From positions 930,001-994,000 of the forward strand of contig JBKEEO010000001.1 of the NCBI GenBank assembly GCA_047777415.1: 64,000 bases of DNA, in the 5' to 3' direction. Shown piece after piece: positions 51,011 through 59,399 of the stretch. The notes under the pieces are model-generated. The model searched no databases. It had not been told where the DNA came from and was given only the letters and a program-made list of their open reading frames with translations. Every line of letters begins with the position of its first letter. Positions within the stretch are counted from its first letter, which is position 1. The translations under genes were made by a program, and so were the position numbers. The DNA is from Caproicibacter sp047777415. Its GTDB lineage: Bacteria > Bacillota > Clostridia > Oscillospirales > Acutalibacteraceae.

Positions 51011-52223
51011 GCGCTTTCCCTCCCAAGGCATTGTAGTCGCGGAAAAAATCCGGATAGCTTTTTCGAATGCTTTCCGAATCCGTCACGGTGACATCCCCGT
51101 CACAACGCAGCGCAGCGATGGCAAGTGCCATTACCACCCTGTGGTCGTTGCAGCCTTCGGCTTTGCCTGCACGCAGGCGGGGAGTGCCGAGGATATCGAG
51201 CCCGTCGGGTGTTTGTGTGATAGTCGCACCGAGTGCGGAAAGACCTTCCGCCATCGCCGCTAAGCGGTCGCTTTCCTTCAGACGAAGCCGCCCGGCGTTT
51301 CGAATGACGGTACGGCCTTCCGCCAATGCGGCACAGGCGGCAAGAATCGGCACTAAATCCGGAATTTGTGACGCGTCGATTTCAATTCCGTGAAGGTCGC
51401 CCGGTTCGGCGGTCAAAATACCGTCATTCCATGTAATCTGTGCCCCAAATCGGCGGAAAAGCTCTTCTGCCGCGCGGTCACCCTGCGGGGAATTTTGCCT
51501 GAGGCCCTCAAGTTCCACATGTCCGCCAAGTGCACCGGCCGCAAGAAAGAACGCGGCCTGCGACCAATCGCGCTCAATTTCCGCGCGGGAGGCATGGTAG
51601 CTTTGTCCCCCTGCTATCTTCCAGCCATTCTCAGTAGGAAGGATTGCAACACCGTACTCTTTTAGAATTTTCACGGTCATGTCCGCGTAACCGGCGGATT
51701 CCAACGGAGAGGTTAAAAGAATTTCGCTGTCTCCGTTCAGCAGCGGGAGGGCGAACATCAGTCCTGTGATGAACTGGGAACTGACATTTCCGGGCAGGGA
51801 ATAAATACCGGGACGCAATTTGCCTGAAATGGTAAAGGGGAGCCCCCCACTGCTTTCGCACTTCGTTCCGTGTTTGGGCAGACAGTCCAGGTAAACGCCG
51901 AGCGGACGCTGCGGCAGTCGGCCGCGTCCGGTAAATACTGCTGAAATCCCGAGTGCCGCAGCAATCGGAATCAGAAACCGCAGGGTGGAGCCCGATTCGC
52001 CGCAGTCTATGTGCGCTGTTTCACCGCTCTGCATTGCGGCGTTCAAAGCGGATAGAGCCGCTCGGGTTGCCGCAAGATCTTCACTGACCGTTTCCTGAGG
52101 GGGAATGGGGTCCTTGCCGCCCGCAAGAAATGCAGCAATCATCGCGCGGTGCGCCGCGCTTTTGGAAACCGGTACCCGCACACGGCCGCGAAGAACGGAG
52201 GGGGATAACTGTATTAGACTCAT
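50994..52223 (-). CDS. aroA: 3-phosphoshikimate 1-carboxyvinyltransferase (EPSP synthase)
   Basis: Transfers enolpyruvyl from PEP to shikimate-3-phosphate, 409 aa, two-domain inside-out barrel. Seen: VPVSKSAAHRAMIAAFLAGG, DCGESGSTLRFLIP, GNVSSQFITGLMFALPLL, and RLRLKESDRLAAMAEGLSALG with NDHRVVMALAIAA. It overlaps aroB by four bases (ATG 52223) and aroC by 17, within the aromatic operon. Confidence 0.95.
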   Translation of the reverse strand: MSLIQLSPSVLRGRVRVPVSKSAAHRAMIAAFLAGGKDPIPPQETVSEDLAATRAALSALNAAMQSGETAHIDCGESGSTLRFLIPIAAALGISAVFTGRGRLPQRPLGVYLDCLPKHGTKCESSGGLPFTISGKLRPGIYSLPGNVSSQFITGLMFALPLLNGDSEILLTSPLESAGYADMTVKILKEYGVAILPTENGWKIAGGQSYHASRAEIERDWSQAAFFLAAGALGGHVELEGLRQNSPQGDRAAEELFRRFGAQITWNDGILTAEPGDLHGIEIDASQIPDLVPILAACAALAEGRTVIRNAGRLRLKESDRLAAMAEGLSALGATITQTPDGLDILGTPRLRAGKAEGCNDHRVVMALAIAALRCDGDVTVTDSESIRKSYPDFFRDYNALGGKAHDLGQ

Positions 52224-53275
52224 GAGAGGGCCTCCATAAACCGGCTCAGTTCATTCCGTGTTACCGTATGCAGAAAGCTTTCTCCGATTTTCTTGATTAA
52301 AACCAGATGAATCCTGTCCCCGCGGCTTTTCTTGTCAAAACGGGTGACTTTCTCAATTTGTTTCGGGGAGATGCTGTCTGAAACCGGCAGACCGTATTTT
52401 GCGAGAACGGCGGCAATTTGCTCCGCCGTTGAGGGCTCGGTCAGTCCGGCAGCCTCGCCGCACTTGCTCATCATGACCATGCCGATCCCTACTGCCTGCC
52501 CATGCGTCAAATCTTTATATCCGTGCAGTTTTTCCAGCGCGTGGCCGAATGTGTGCCCAAAGTTTAAAAGCATGCGGTCCCCATTGTCCAGTTCGTCGCG
52601 CTCGACAAACTCGCGCTTAATGTCCACGCATCGGAAAATGACGGATTCAAGGTTTTCTTCTATTTTGCCGCAGGCAATTTTATCAAACAGCGCTCGGTCG
52701 CGGATACAGCCGTACTTAATCGCTTCGGCCATGCCGTCGGCGAAAAACAATTTTGGGAGAGTGGAAAGTGTATCAGGGTCTATCAGAACCAGCGACGGCT
52801 GATGAAACGCACCGACAAGATTTTTCCCCTGGGGAAGGTCAATCCCTGTTTTTCCGCCAACGGAGGAATCAATCTGCGCGAGCAGAGAGGTGGGAATCTG
52901 CAAAAATCGAATTCCCCTCAAATAAGTGGCAGCGGCAAATCCTGCCATGTCACCCGTTACTCCGCCGCCGAGCGCCACGACAAAATCGCTCCGTGTTAGT
53001 TCGTGGTCGGAAAAAGCGGCATACATCTCCAGGATATAGTTCATCCGTTTGTTTTCTTCGCCGGCAGGAAAGGTAAATACAGAGGGAGAAAAACCCACAG
53101 CCTGCAAAGATGCGGCGACAGTTTGCGCGTAAATCGGCCCGACCTTGGAATCCGTTACAATCACGGCTTTTGCACCGTGTGGGAAAATGCGGGCGGCTTC
53201 TTCTCCCACTCGGCTTAGGCAGCCGTGCTCAATGAGAATGCGATAAGGCCTTGATGTGTTGACTGTTAAGTTCAT
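52220..53275 (-). CDS. aroB: 3-dehydroquinate synthase
   Basis: NAD- and metal-dependent cyclisation of DAHP to dehydroquinate, 351 aa. Seen: GGGVTGDMAGFAAATYLRGIRFLQIPTSLLAQIDSSVGGKTGI in full family form, the metal ligand Glu in DGMAEAIKYG, and LNFGHTFGHALEKLHGYKDLTHGQAVGIGM. ATG 53275 overlaps the tyrA stop by four bases. Confidence 0.96.
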   Translation of the reverse strand: MNLTVNTSRPYRILIEHGCLSRVGEEAARIFPHGAKAVIVTDSKVGPIYAQTVAASLQAVGFSPSVFTFPAGEENKRMNYILEMYAAFSDHELTRSDFVVALGGGVTGDMAGFAAATYLRGIRFLQIPTSLLAQIDSSVGGKTGIDLPQGKNLVGAFHQPSLVLIDPDTLSTLPKLFFADGMAEAIKYGCIRDRALFDKIACGKIEENLESVIFRCVDIKREFVERDELDNGDRMLLNFGHTFGHALEKLHGYKDLTHGQAVGIGMVMMSKCGEAAGLTEPSTAEQIAAVLAKYGLPVSDSISPKQIEKVTRFDKKSRGDRIHLVLIKKIGESFLHTVTRNELSRFMEALS

Positions 53276-54111
53276 GCTTCTCCCAGCCTTTCCTTCACAA
53301 GTCGTCCTTCCCGCAGAAGGGAACGCAGAGTTTCGGCGTCGCCGTTGTCAATGGCGTCCCGTATCTCCTGCAAATTGCCAATGAGCGTGTCCAATTCCTC
53401 CGTTAAGGCGACACGGTTATCCAGAAACAGTTCGGCCCACATGGTTTCATCCACGCTTGCCACGCGGGATACATCGCGGTAGCTGCCTGCGGAAAATCCC
53501 GCGTGACCGGGACACTGAGGACTTTTGACATAGGCACAGGCAAGCACATGGGGGATCTGACTGGTAAAGGCGATTTTGCGGTCGTGTTCCTCCGGTGTGG
53601 CAAGAACTGTGCTTCCAAAACCAAGTTTCAATGCTATGGCGGTCATCAGATCAATAGCGCTTTGAGGTGCGCCGCATGGCACCAAAATATAGCTTGCACC
53701 TTGAAACAGATCCGCTTCACTGTTTTCAAAACCGCTTTTTTCCTTGCCTGCCATCGGGTGGCCGCCAATATACACCAGCCCGTGACGCGCCGCTATTTCC
53801 GAAAGCCGGGAGCACAGTGCGGATTTGACACCGCTTACATCTGTCACAACACAGCCCGGTCGCATATGGGCAGCATGTTCCTGCAAAAAGTCAATGTCTG
53901 CCTGTGGATACAAACAAAGAAATACGATGTCGGCGCGCTGCAAGTCTTCCGGCGTCGCCTGCCGAAGGATTGCACCGGAATTGACCGCCGCAGTAATGAC
54001 ATCCGGGTTTTTGTCAATGCCGGTGACGCGGCAGTCGCTGTATTTTTGAAATGCTTTGGCAAGCGATCCGCCAATCAATCCCAGACCGACAATGACGATG
54101 TTTTGATTCAT
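53272..54111 (-). CDS. tyrA: Prephenate dehydrogenase
   Basis: NAD-dependent oxidative decarboxylation of prephenate to 4-hydroxyphenylpyruvate for tyrosine, 279 aa. N-terminal Rossmann fold with GLGLIGG (9-15); YIGGHPMAGKEKSGFENS carries the catalytic His; the C-terminal dimerisation helices follow. No ACT or chorismate mutase domain, so mutase activity comes from PheA. ATG 54111, 60 bases after aroF. Confidence 0.94.
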   Translation of the reverse strand: MNQNIVIVGLGLIGGSLAKAFQKYSDCRVTGIDKNPDVITAAVNSGAILRQATPEDLQRADIVFLCLYPQADIDFLQEHAAHMRPGCVVTDVSGVKSALCSRLSEIAARHGLVYIGGHPMAGKEKSGFENSEADLFQGASYILVPCGAPQSAIDLMTAIALKLGFGSTVLATPEEHDRKIAFTSQIPHVLACAYVKSPQCPGHAGFSAGSYRDVSRVASVDETMWAELFLDNRVALTEELDTLIGNLQEIRDAIDNGDAETLRSLLREGRLVKERLGEA

Positions 54112-54171
54112 ATAAATATGTCCCCTCCTGCTTCCAGAACGATTTCACACATTATAGCAGAAAAGCGCCTG

Positions 54172-55197
54172 TTAGTCCAACTTCCGCCCGAAGGCCTTGG
54201 CTGCCGCGCGCAGCCGGGAGGCAGTATGTTCAAACTGGTCGGGCGTTAGGGACTGTGCCCCGTCGGATAGAGCTTTAGCGGGATCGTTGTGAACTTCGAT
54301 GATTAATCCGTCCGCTCCTGCGGCGACAGCGGCCAATGCAAGCGGTTCCACCAGCCAGGAATGTCCGGAAGCGTGGCTGGGATCCACAACAACGGGCAGG
54401 TGGGAACACCGCTTTAAAATCGGGATAGCGGAAATATCCAATGTATTGCGCGTGTAAGGCTCAAATGTGCGAATGCCCCTCTCGCAGAGAATGACTTGAT
54501 TGTTTCCGCCGGCCATAATGTACTCAGCGCTCATCAGCAGCTCTTCAATGGTATTGGACAGTCCGCGTTTGAGCAGAATCGGTTTTCGGATTTTTCCAAG
54601 TTCTTTGAGCAGCTCAAAGTTTTGCATGTTGCGCGCACCGACCTGTATGATGTCCACGCCGCTTTCCAAGAACAAATCGAGATGCTTTTCACTCATCAGC
54701 TCCGTGACAATCGGCAGGCCGGTCTGTTTTTTTGCTTCCTTCAAAAATTCCAGTCCAAATGCCTTCAGACCCTGGAACGAATAGGGGGAAGTACGCGGCT
54801 TGAATGCACCTCCGCGCAAAAAGCTGGCACCGGCAGCCTGAACCCGCCGTGCGATGCCGCAAATCTGTTCCTTGCTTTCCACCGAACACGGGCCGGCAAT
54901 CAGGGTAAGCCCTCCATCGCCGATTTTCTGCCCGCCGGGCAGGGCAATCACCGTGTTGTCCGGGTGAAACTTTCGATTCGCCTTTTTATACGGTTCCTGC
55001 ACCCGTTTAACACTTTCCACCAGTTCTTGGGCGGCGATGGAATCAATATCGATTTGAGATATGTCGCCGATAAGGCCGAGCACGGTGCTCTGAGTGCCCA
55101 CCCAGGTGTTTACTTTAACAGCATATTTCTCCTGCAAGGATAAACGAAACTCGTTGATTTGCTGTTGTGTGTAACCGGGTTTCAGTACAATAATCAT
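54172..55197 (-). CDS. aroF: 3-deoxy-7-phosphoheptulonate (DAHP) synthase, type I-beta
   Basis: First step of the shikimate pathway from PEP and erythrose-4-phosphate. 341 aa: N-terminal ferredoxin-like regulatory domain (1-70, IIVLKPGYTQQQINEFR) and the barrel with IAGPCSVES, FLRGGAFKPRTSPYSFQG, ILLKRGLSNTIEE, VVVDPSHASGHSWLV. The N-terminal domain is the type that gives Tyr/Phe feedback in Thermotoga-like enzymes. ATG 55197 follows AGGAGG with 7-base spacing. First structural gene behind the attenuator-like leader. Confidence 0.95.
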   Translation of the reverse strand: MIIVLKPGYTQQQINEFRLSLQEKYAVKVNTWVGTQSTVLGLIGDISQIDIDSIAAQELVESVKRVQEPYKKANRKFHPDNTVIALPGGQKIGDGGLTLIAGPCSVESKEQICGIARRVQAAGASFLRGGAFKPRTSPYSFQGLKAFGLEFLKEAKKQTGLPIVTELMSEKHLDLFLESGVDIIQVGARNMQNFELLKELGKIRKPILLKRGLSNTIEELLMSAEYIMAGGNNQVILCERGIRTFEPYTRNTLDISAIPILKRCSHLPVVVDPSHASGHSWLVEPLALAAVAAGADGLIIEVHNDPAKALSDGAQSLTPDQFEHTASRLRAAAKAFGRKLD

Positions 55198-55266
55198 CAC
55201 AGTTCCTCCTAATTGTGGTGGATGAAAGCGCCCGATGCCGTTTGCGGGGAAAAGACCCGAGTGAAT

Positions 55267-55300
55267 AAAAAAACGGCGGGGCTGCTGTCAGCTCCGCCGC
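55267..55300 (-). terminator. Leader terminator upstream of aroF (candidate attenuator)
   Basis: On the minus strand CGGCGG-A-GCT pairs with AGC-C-CCGCCG around a six-base loop (plus 55274-55299, with one internal mismatch), followed by seven Ts (plus 55267-55273). It lies about 70 bases before the aroF start and after the Phe/Tyr-rich leader ORF, so unconditional termination would silence the operon. Confidence 0.88.
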
Positions 55301-55338
55301 TTTTATAACTTCTGCCAGGGCGCGGTCCGTAAAATTTG

Positions 55339-55467
55339 TTACGGCCAATGCCTTGTGGCACGGAAAAGCTCACAGTCAGTTTTCGGGTATGCGCAATAAA
55401 ACCCAGCCGCAAAAGAATAGCGGGGGTATCCATAAAACATAAATCGCGCATTAAACGAAAACGTCAT
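55339..55467 (-). CDS. Phe/Tyr-rich leader peptide of the aromatic operon (42 aa)
   Basis: ATG 55467 with AAAGGA upstream opens 42 codons ending in TAA. Seven Phe (3, 5, 9, 11, 19, 23, 35) and five Tyr (12, 14, 17, 24, 27) make 29 percent of the peptide; Trp occurs once near the end. The stop codon lies inside a CCGTAA/TTACGG hairpin (plus 55327-55344), and the terminator follows. The codon bias matches the products of the operon it precedes (Phe and Tyr), as in classical attenuation leaders such as pheL. Not a known protein family to me; its role is inferred from position and composition. Confidence 0.75.
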   Translation of the reverse strand: MTFSFNARFMFYGYPRYSFAAGFYCAYPKTDCELFRATRHWP

Positions 55468-55501
55468 GGTGAAAAATTCCTTTCTCCGTGTCTTTTTTTG
55501 T

Positions 55502-55530
55502 ATCATAATACAGAGATGTGCTGGTGTCAA
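55502..55530 (-). promoter_or_regulatory. Promoter of the aromatic operon
   Basis: Minus strand TTGACA (plus 55525-55530), 17-base spacer, TATGAT (plus 55502-55507). The predicted start near 55495 lies about 28 bases before the leader-peptide ATG. Confidence 0.82.
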
Positions 55531-55684
55531 GCTTTTTGTGATTATTGCGGCCGCAAGGATTTACCATAGCAGTATCACTAAAGCAGGAAACGTTATTAAA
55601 AGAGTAGAAGATATCATTCAATTGTACTAAAAAAATTGAAATGAAAATCTATATTTATGTACTTGAAATGTTTTTCGTGGGTTG

Positions 55685-55713
55685 TTAGAATATAGTTAGA
55701 TTTACCATATAAT
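55685..55713 (+). promoter_or_regulatory. Probable promoter of the diguanylate cyclase gene
   Basis: TATAAT at 55708-55713 with a weak TTAGAA at 17-base spacing. The preceding stretch 55531-55684 holds no gene. Confidence 0.5.
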
Positions 55714-55739
55714 GGAAAAATCGGAAGGAAGCAGCTGGA

Positions 55740-57422
55740 ATGGGGAATATGAATCTCGAACAGCTGATCGAGGGCTTGGGATATGCTTTGCTGCGCTGTG
55801 CGAAAGATGAACGGCTCTCAATCAGTTATGCGAGCGCATCTTTTTACACAATGCTGGGTTATAAGAGGGGAGAAATCACTCAACTGCTGAGCCGAGAGTC
55901 TGCGTCCGTGCTTAGCAACAGCCCTCCGATTGATTGGGAAAACGTTACAAAGGAAATCACGGAACAGGGATTTGCAACCCCAGAACTTCGTCTGATTAAA
56001 AAAGATGGGCACCACATCTGGGCTTCCTATCGTGTCGCACTGGAAAAAGGTTCGGATGGGAAGGAATACTTCTGTGGGCTGGTGGAAGATATCACTTTGC
56101 GTCGGCGCAGCAACAGGAAAAGGATGGAGCAGGTACGGGAATTGCAGACGCTGACGTCCAATGCTCCCTGCGGAGTGCTGCATTGCAGAAAAGATAAAGT
56201 GCTCTCAATGAATTTTGTAAGTGATGGATTTTGCAGCATGACAGGTTACCGTAAAGAGGAAATTGCATCCGAATTTGGAAACCAGTTTATCCGGATGGTC
56301 TATGAACGCGACCGAAACCTTCTGCTTAACCGTGGCAGAGAAACGACGAGATTGGATGAAACTGCGGAAACGACTTATCGCATCGTGGGGAAAAGCGGAC
56401 GGCTCATCTGGGTTTTGGATAAAACACGGCAACAGGAAGACGACAACGGAACTGTATGGCTGTACAGTGTTTTGATGGATATCACAGAAATTCACAAGGC
56501 ACAGGAGGAATTGGCGGCAACCGAAGAACGATACCGAATGATTTTGGAACACGCGGCTGACCCGATTGTGGATTTTGATTTAAAAACAGGGCGTATTTAT
56601 TATTCTCCGGCTTTTACGGCACGATTTGGAGAGGCATTTCCGCAAAGAGGGGATTTACTGGAGAGCCTATCGGAGCATCCGGTGATTTGTGAGCAAGACC
56701 GTGGACGCTTACGGGAGAAAGCAATTCGTCTTCTGCATGGCGAGACGCTGGAAGATGATGAATTTCGTTTTCGGGCGGCAAGCGGTATTTATATCTGGTG
56801 CAATGTGCACCCGGCCGTGTTTTTCGATGAACAGGGGGTGGCTACTCGGCTTATTGTTGTCATTTCCGATATTGACCGGCGCAAGAAAGAATCCATCGAA
56901 CTGCGGCAGAAAGCGGAACACGACTTGCTGACAGGGCTTTATAACAGGGTAACGGCCAAGTGTATGATAGAGCAAGCAATTGCCCACAGCAAAGAGGGGG
57001 AACGTCATGCCTTTTTTGTGATTGATATTGACAACTTTAAACATGTAAATGATCATCTTGGACATTTAAAAGGCGACGAACTGATTATTGAAACGGCCTC
57101 TCAAATAAAAAAATTGTTTCGGGAAGATGATATTGTGGGGCGTGTCGGCGGTGATGAGTTTGTCGTGTTCCTGCGCCATATTACGTCGTTGGATTTGGCC
57201 GTTAGAAAGGCGGAAAACATCGGAAACGCTTTTCGTACCTACGCAGCGCCTTGCTGTCAGGGCATATCCGGAAGTATCGGTATTTCCTTTTACCCGTACG
57301 ATGGCTGTACGTACGACGAACTGTTCCGCAAGGCGGATGCCGCCATGTATGCTGCGAAAAAAGACGGCAAGGATTCCTTCCGAGTTTATATAAAGGGAAT
57401 TGAGAATCTTGTGCAAAATTAG
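55740..57422 (+). CDS. PAS-GGDEF diguanylate cyclase
   Basis: Predicted to make cyclic di-GMP from GTP. 560 aa, no membrane segment: three PAS-like sensor regions (about 10-125, 130-255 and 260-385; YASASFYTMLGYKRGEI, DGFCSMTGYRKEEIASEFG) and a C-terminal GGDEF domain with an intact GGDEF (470-474) and the inhibitory-site pattern RxxD (461-464) five residues upstream, so product feedback is likely. No EAL or HD-GYP domain. ATG 55740 follows GGAAGGAAG. Its stop is two bases from the convergent aroE-aroK stop. Confidence 0.92.
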   Translation: MGNMNLEQLIEGLGYALLRCAKDERLSISYASASFYTMLGYKRGEITQLLSRESASVLSNSPPIDWENVTKEITEQGFATPELRLIKKDGHHIWASYRVALEKGSDGKEYFCGLVEDITLRRRSNRKRMEQVRELQTLTSNAPCGVLHCRKDKVLSMNFVSDGFCSMTGYRKEEIASEFGNQFIRMVYERDRNLLLNRGRETTRLDETAETTYRIVGKSGRLIWVLDKTRQQEDDNGTVWLYSVLMDITEIHKAQEELAATEERYRMILEHAADPIVDFDLKTGRIYYSPAFTARFGEAFPQRGDLLESLSEHPVICEQDRGRLREKAIRLLHGETLEDDEFRFRAASGIYIWCNVHPAVFFDEQGVATRLIVVISDIDRRKKESIELRQKAEHDLLTGLYNRVTAKCMIEQAIAHSKEGERHAFFVIDIDNFKHVNDHLGHLKGDELIIETASQIKKLFREDDIVGRVGGDEFVVFLRHITSLDLAVRKAENIGNAFRTYAAPCCQGISGSIGISFYPYDGCTYDELFRKADAAMYAAKKDGKDSFRVYIKGIENLVQN

Positions 57423-57424
57423 TA

Positions 57425-58762
57425 TCAGTACTGTGGCTTGAGTGTCTTTAGAATAAGGTCGACCGTTTTTTCGGGGCTTCCGTCAGCCAAAACGGAAAAG
57501 TCAGCGCGTTCCTTGTAAATGGGAAGGCGTTCACGGTAAAGATTCTCCATTGCCTCGGCGCGGTCATCACGCTGCAGCAGGGGTCGTGTACAGTCGTTTT
57601 TCAGCCGTGCTTTTACGGCAGAAAGGGAAGCGTCCAGCAGGACAATGATTCCGCCCGAAGTTAGTGCCTGTGCATTGGCGGGATTCAGAAGGGTACCGCC
57701 GCCCGTAGCGATGACAAGGCCTGTTTCACAGGAAAGTTGGCGGACAGCTTTTTGCTCCAGAGCACGAAAATGACTTTCACCCTGTAAGGCAAAAATCTGC
57801 GCCACGGAACATCCTTCCTGTTGTTCAATCCACTGATCCATATCAACAAAACGGCGGCCGGTTTTACTGGCAAGCAGTCTGCCAACGGTTGTTTTTCCGC
57901 TGCCCATAAATCCGCATAGAATGATATTTCCAAACTGTTTTTTCATCTCAAAAACAGCATCTTTGCACAGACTCTCAATTTCATCGGCACGAAACTGCGC
58001 ACCGGTCCAAATGGTCTGCGCTGCGGCAGCTTGCCATACCAACATCGCCATACCGCCTACCGTCGCAACTCCGTTCTTTTTGGCAAGGCGTATCAGCGTT
58101 GTTTCATCGGGATTATAAACCGCATCGAATACGCAGCCAGCGCGGCTAATTACTTCTTCGCTTGCTGCACAGGTTTTTATGTTTGGATACATGCCGGCAG
58201 GAGTCGCGTTGACCAGAAGATCCACTTTGCCGGCAATATCTCTAATCAGACACGCATTAGCTTTGATGCTCGGAAAAGTATTATTTAATGCCGTACATAA
58301 TTGAATTGCCGCAGGCAGAGAATGTTCCCGAGCTGCAACGGTCACATGGCAGCCGGCGAGCGCCGACTCGAAAGCGAGGGCGCGTGCTGCACCGCCTGCA
58401 CCGAGGATGACCACGCGTCCTTTCAGCTCAGCACCGGCCGACTTCAGAGCCAAACGGAACCCGTCCCCATCTGTTGTAAATCCGGTCAGTTTTCCCCCTT
58501 CATTTTTCACAGTATTGACCGACCCTGTCATCATAGCTTTTTTATCAAGTGCATCCAAAAATGGAATAATGGCATGCTTGTGGGGGATAGTGATGTTAAA
58601 TCCATTGAGGGTATTTTGACGGGAAACGAATTCTTCAAGAGAATCCGGAACAACGTCCAGTGCGTCATACCGAGCATTGACACCGCTAATGGAAAATAGG
58701 CGGGTGTGAATGAATGGAGACATGGTATGGCCGATCGGATGCCCAATGACTGCGAATTTCAT
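57425..58762 (-). CDS. aroE-aroK: Fused shikimate dehydrogenase-shikimate kinase
   Basis: A 445-residue bifunctional protein. Residues 1 to about 272: shikimate dehydrogenase (VIGHPIGHTMSP, catalytic Lys62 in NITIPHKHA, NADP loop ILGAGGAARA, NATPAGMYP). From about 276: shikimate kinase with Walker A GFMGSGKT (284-291), DMDQWIEQ, ATGGGTLL and RPLL. It performs two consecutive steps, dehydroshikimate to shikimate-3-phosphate, complementing the separate aro operon, which lacks them. ATG 58762 has a weak ribosome site; TTG 58771 behind GGGGG is an alternative. aroD/aroQ (dehydroquinase) is not in the window. Confidence 0.94.
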   Translation of the reverse strand: MKFAVIGHPIGHTMSPFIHTRLFSISGVNARYDALDVVPDSLEEFVSRQNTLNGFNITIPHKHAIIPFLDALDKKAMMTGSVNTVKNEGGKLTGFTTDGDGFRLALKSAGAELKGRVVILGAGGAARALAFESALAGCHVTVAAREHSLPAAIQLCTALNNTFPSIKANACLIRDIAGKVDLLVNATPAGMYPNIKTCAASEEVISRAGCVFDAVYNPDETTLIRLAKKNGVATVGGMAMLVWQAAAAQTIWTGAQFRADEIESLCKDAVFEMKKQFGNIILCGFMGSGKTTVGRLLASKTGRRFVDMDQWIEQQEGCSVAQIFALQGESHFRALEQKAVRQLSCETGLVIATGGGTLLNPANAQALTSGGIIVLLDASLSAVKARLKNDCTRPLLQRDDRAEAMENLYRERLPIYKERADFSVLADGSPEKTVDLILKTLKPQY

Positions 58763-58806
58763 GTTTTTCAAATCAAATACCCCCAACGCAAAATATGAAA
58801 AAAATA

Positions 58807-58835
58807 TTGACAAAGCTCAGCTTTGCTAATAATAT
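58807..58835 (+). promoter_or_regulatory. Promoter of acpP
   Basis: TTGACA (58807-58812), 17-base spacer, TAATAT (58830-58835), giving a leader of about 130 bases before acpP. Confidence 0.75.
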
Positions 58836-58970
58836 GTGGATAGGCAATCAGAACCCGGGTTTCAAGTTTCATCATCTTGTGCAATTGTAGCACAGCGGCG
58901 ATTCCTTTGTCCACACTGGGATTTTTGTTTTGCATATGAGTGATTTCATCAGATCTAAGGAGGATATAAC

Positions 58971-59198
58971 ATGGTTTTCGAAAAGGTTAAAGTAATTTTA
59001 AGCGAGCAGTTTGATGTAGAGGAAGATTCGATTACTGCCGATACCAATATCGCGGATGATCTGGGGGCAGACTCGTTGGATGTTGTCGACCTTTTGATGT
59101 CGATTGAAGATGAGTTTGAGATTGAGATTCCTGACGAAGAAGTAGAAAACCTAAAGACAGTCGGTGAATTGGTCAAATATATTGAAGATCACGTTTGA
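58971..59198 (+). CDS. acpP: Acyl carrier protein
   Basis: A 75-residue acidic four-helix protein carrying growing acyl chains on a phosphopantetheine arm attached to Ser in GADSLDVVDLLMSIEDEF. ATG 58971 follows AAGGAGG. Monocistronic with its own promoter and terminator, separate from the fabZ-acc operon. Confidence 0.97.
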   Translation: MVFEKVKVILSEQFDVEEDSITADTNIADDLGADSLDVVDLLMSIEDEFEIEIPDEEVENLKTVGELVKYIEDHV

Positions 59199-59212
59199 AC
59201 TTTGCAGATTTT

Positions 59213-59247
59213 AAAATCCGCCGTGCGGGGGCATGGCGGATTTTTTA
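59213..59247 (+). terminator. Intrinsic terminator after acpP
   Basis: AAAATCCGCC (59213-59222) pairs with GGCGGATTTT (59235-59244), followed by further Ts. Confidence 0.88.
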
Positions 59248-59399
59248 TGTTTCCCCCTTTCTTTTGGCCTTTTCTTGAAACAAAGCGGCATTTTCGCTAT
59301 AATACATATAACTATGTAACTATGCACGGGAAACTATTTTGAAACTATTTTTATCTTGTCCGCCGGAACGGCTCACATTTAGAAGGAGTGTTGCAACTG

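Noticed and set aside
55209..55451. An 80-codon minus-strand frame in the aroF leader, in another frame from the Phe/Tyr-rich peptide.
   Set aside because: It runs through the intrinsic terminator and its T-run, has no ribosome site and lacks biased composition. The 42-codon frame is the credible leader ORF.
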